Assembly (NCBI GenBank): GCA_020026195.1
Contig: JAHHQW010000040.1
Coordinates: 1 to 22,603, forward strand
Source: Prevotella sp.
Lineage (GTDB): Bacteria; Bacteroidota; Bacteroidia; Bacteroidales; Bacteroidaceae
Length of the DNA: 22,603 bases
Reading direction: 5' to 3'
The notes beneath the pieces were generated by a model. It did no database searches. It saw only the letters and a list, made by a program, of their open reading frames with translations, and had not been told where the DNA came from. The first letter of the stretch is position 1; each line of letters opens with the position of its first letter. The position numbers and the translations under genes were made by a program. Shown piece after piece: positions 22,310 to 22,603 of the stretch.

Positions 22310-22603
22310 TTTTTTATTTAAAATTATTATATGGTTTCTGTTAATTCCTTTATGAACACAATACACTTCTATTTATGCATCATCATGACAAATACCGATA
22401 GTATAAAATCACAAAAAATGTCCATCAAGTTTATCATCAGCTAATACACCTGTTAATTACAGCTGATTCTTATTTTTTTATAAATAAATCTTTACTACTT
22501 ATAGTTTACTCTTTTTCAAGAAACATAACAATCAACGATACAAAGATATTAATTACAATAGTTCGTTAAAAATTAGCCCAGCCTAAACGGCTCTGGCAGT
22601 AAA
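22310..22603. other. AT-rich upstream region of the BACON lipoprotein gene
   Basis: No gene is seen. On the minus strand a TATCTTTG -7 box lies at 22548-22541, without a good -33 element. If used, the lipoprotein mRNA would have a leader of about 225 bases. The last 17 bases of the window (22587-22603) match the reverse complement of 20417-20433 in copy 2 of the intergenic repeat at 14 of 17 positions, possibly a third, cut-off copy. Confidence 0.35.

Noticed and set aside
1..22603. CRISPR array, tRNA, rRNA, toxin-antitoxin or restriction genes
   Set aside because: I looked for regularly spaced repeats, tRNA-like cloverleaf arms and defence-type motifs on both strands and saw none. This was by eye, so weak cases could be missed.

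Overview
The window looks like chromosomal DNA of a Bacteroidales bacterium, most likely Prevotella or a close relative. The support is: Bacteroidetes-type promoters (a TAnnTTTG -7 box, sometimes with TTG about 19-20 bases upstream), a class 3 fructose-1,6-bisphosphatase, an HU/SPOR protein of the Bacteroidetes type, a DUF4491 protein, lipoproteins with an acidic stretch after the lipid-anchor cysteine, a BACON-domain lipoprotein and an IS982-type transposase remnant. Species cannot be assigned from the sequence alone.

Layout. (1) 1-1958: the last codons of a plus-strand gene, a terminator, then minus-strand genes: a tiny secreted protein that is almost only a T9SS-tail-like domain, a lipoprotein and rfbC (dTDP-rhamnose synthesis). 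(2) 2086-10102: a long plus-strand run. HU/SPOR membrane protein, zinc-ribbon/FHA protein and FtsE overlap by a few bases each. They are followed by aspartate kinase, a family 2 glycosyltransferase, a GT4-like protein lacking its usual C-terminal half, and class 3 FBPase, which ends in a strong terminator. (3) 10234-11896: a SpoU-family RNA methyltransferase and a Cof-type HAD phosphatase. (4) 14860 down to 11971: a minus-strand operon of sigma-54 activator, LptE-like lipoprotein, TPR-like protein and SecG, all linked to envelope biogenesis or secretion where a role is known. (5) 14969-18038: DUF4491 protein, RlmH and a GH92 mannosidase. (6) 18039-22603: gene-poor, AT-rich accessory DNA with a GH53 endo-galactanase lipoprotein, a broken IS982 transposase, a BACON/DUF4595-like surface lipoprotein and several intergenic structures.

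The housekeeping genes are ordinary. The most unusual signals are in the gene-poor part. One is a minus-strand promoter at 18400-18430 that reads about 175 bases into a 16-bp perfect terminator stem, so it could encode a small RNA and/or a 27-residue peptide. Another is a 95-bp cluster of GTTTRC/GYAAAC half-sites forming palindromes at 18683-18775. There is also a short repeat shared between the two intergenic regions. Several promoters sit almost on top of the start codon, suggesting nearly leaderless mRNAs. I see no clear new defence or mobile system, no CRISPR array and no tRNA or rRNA.
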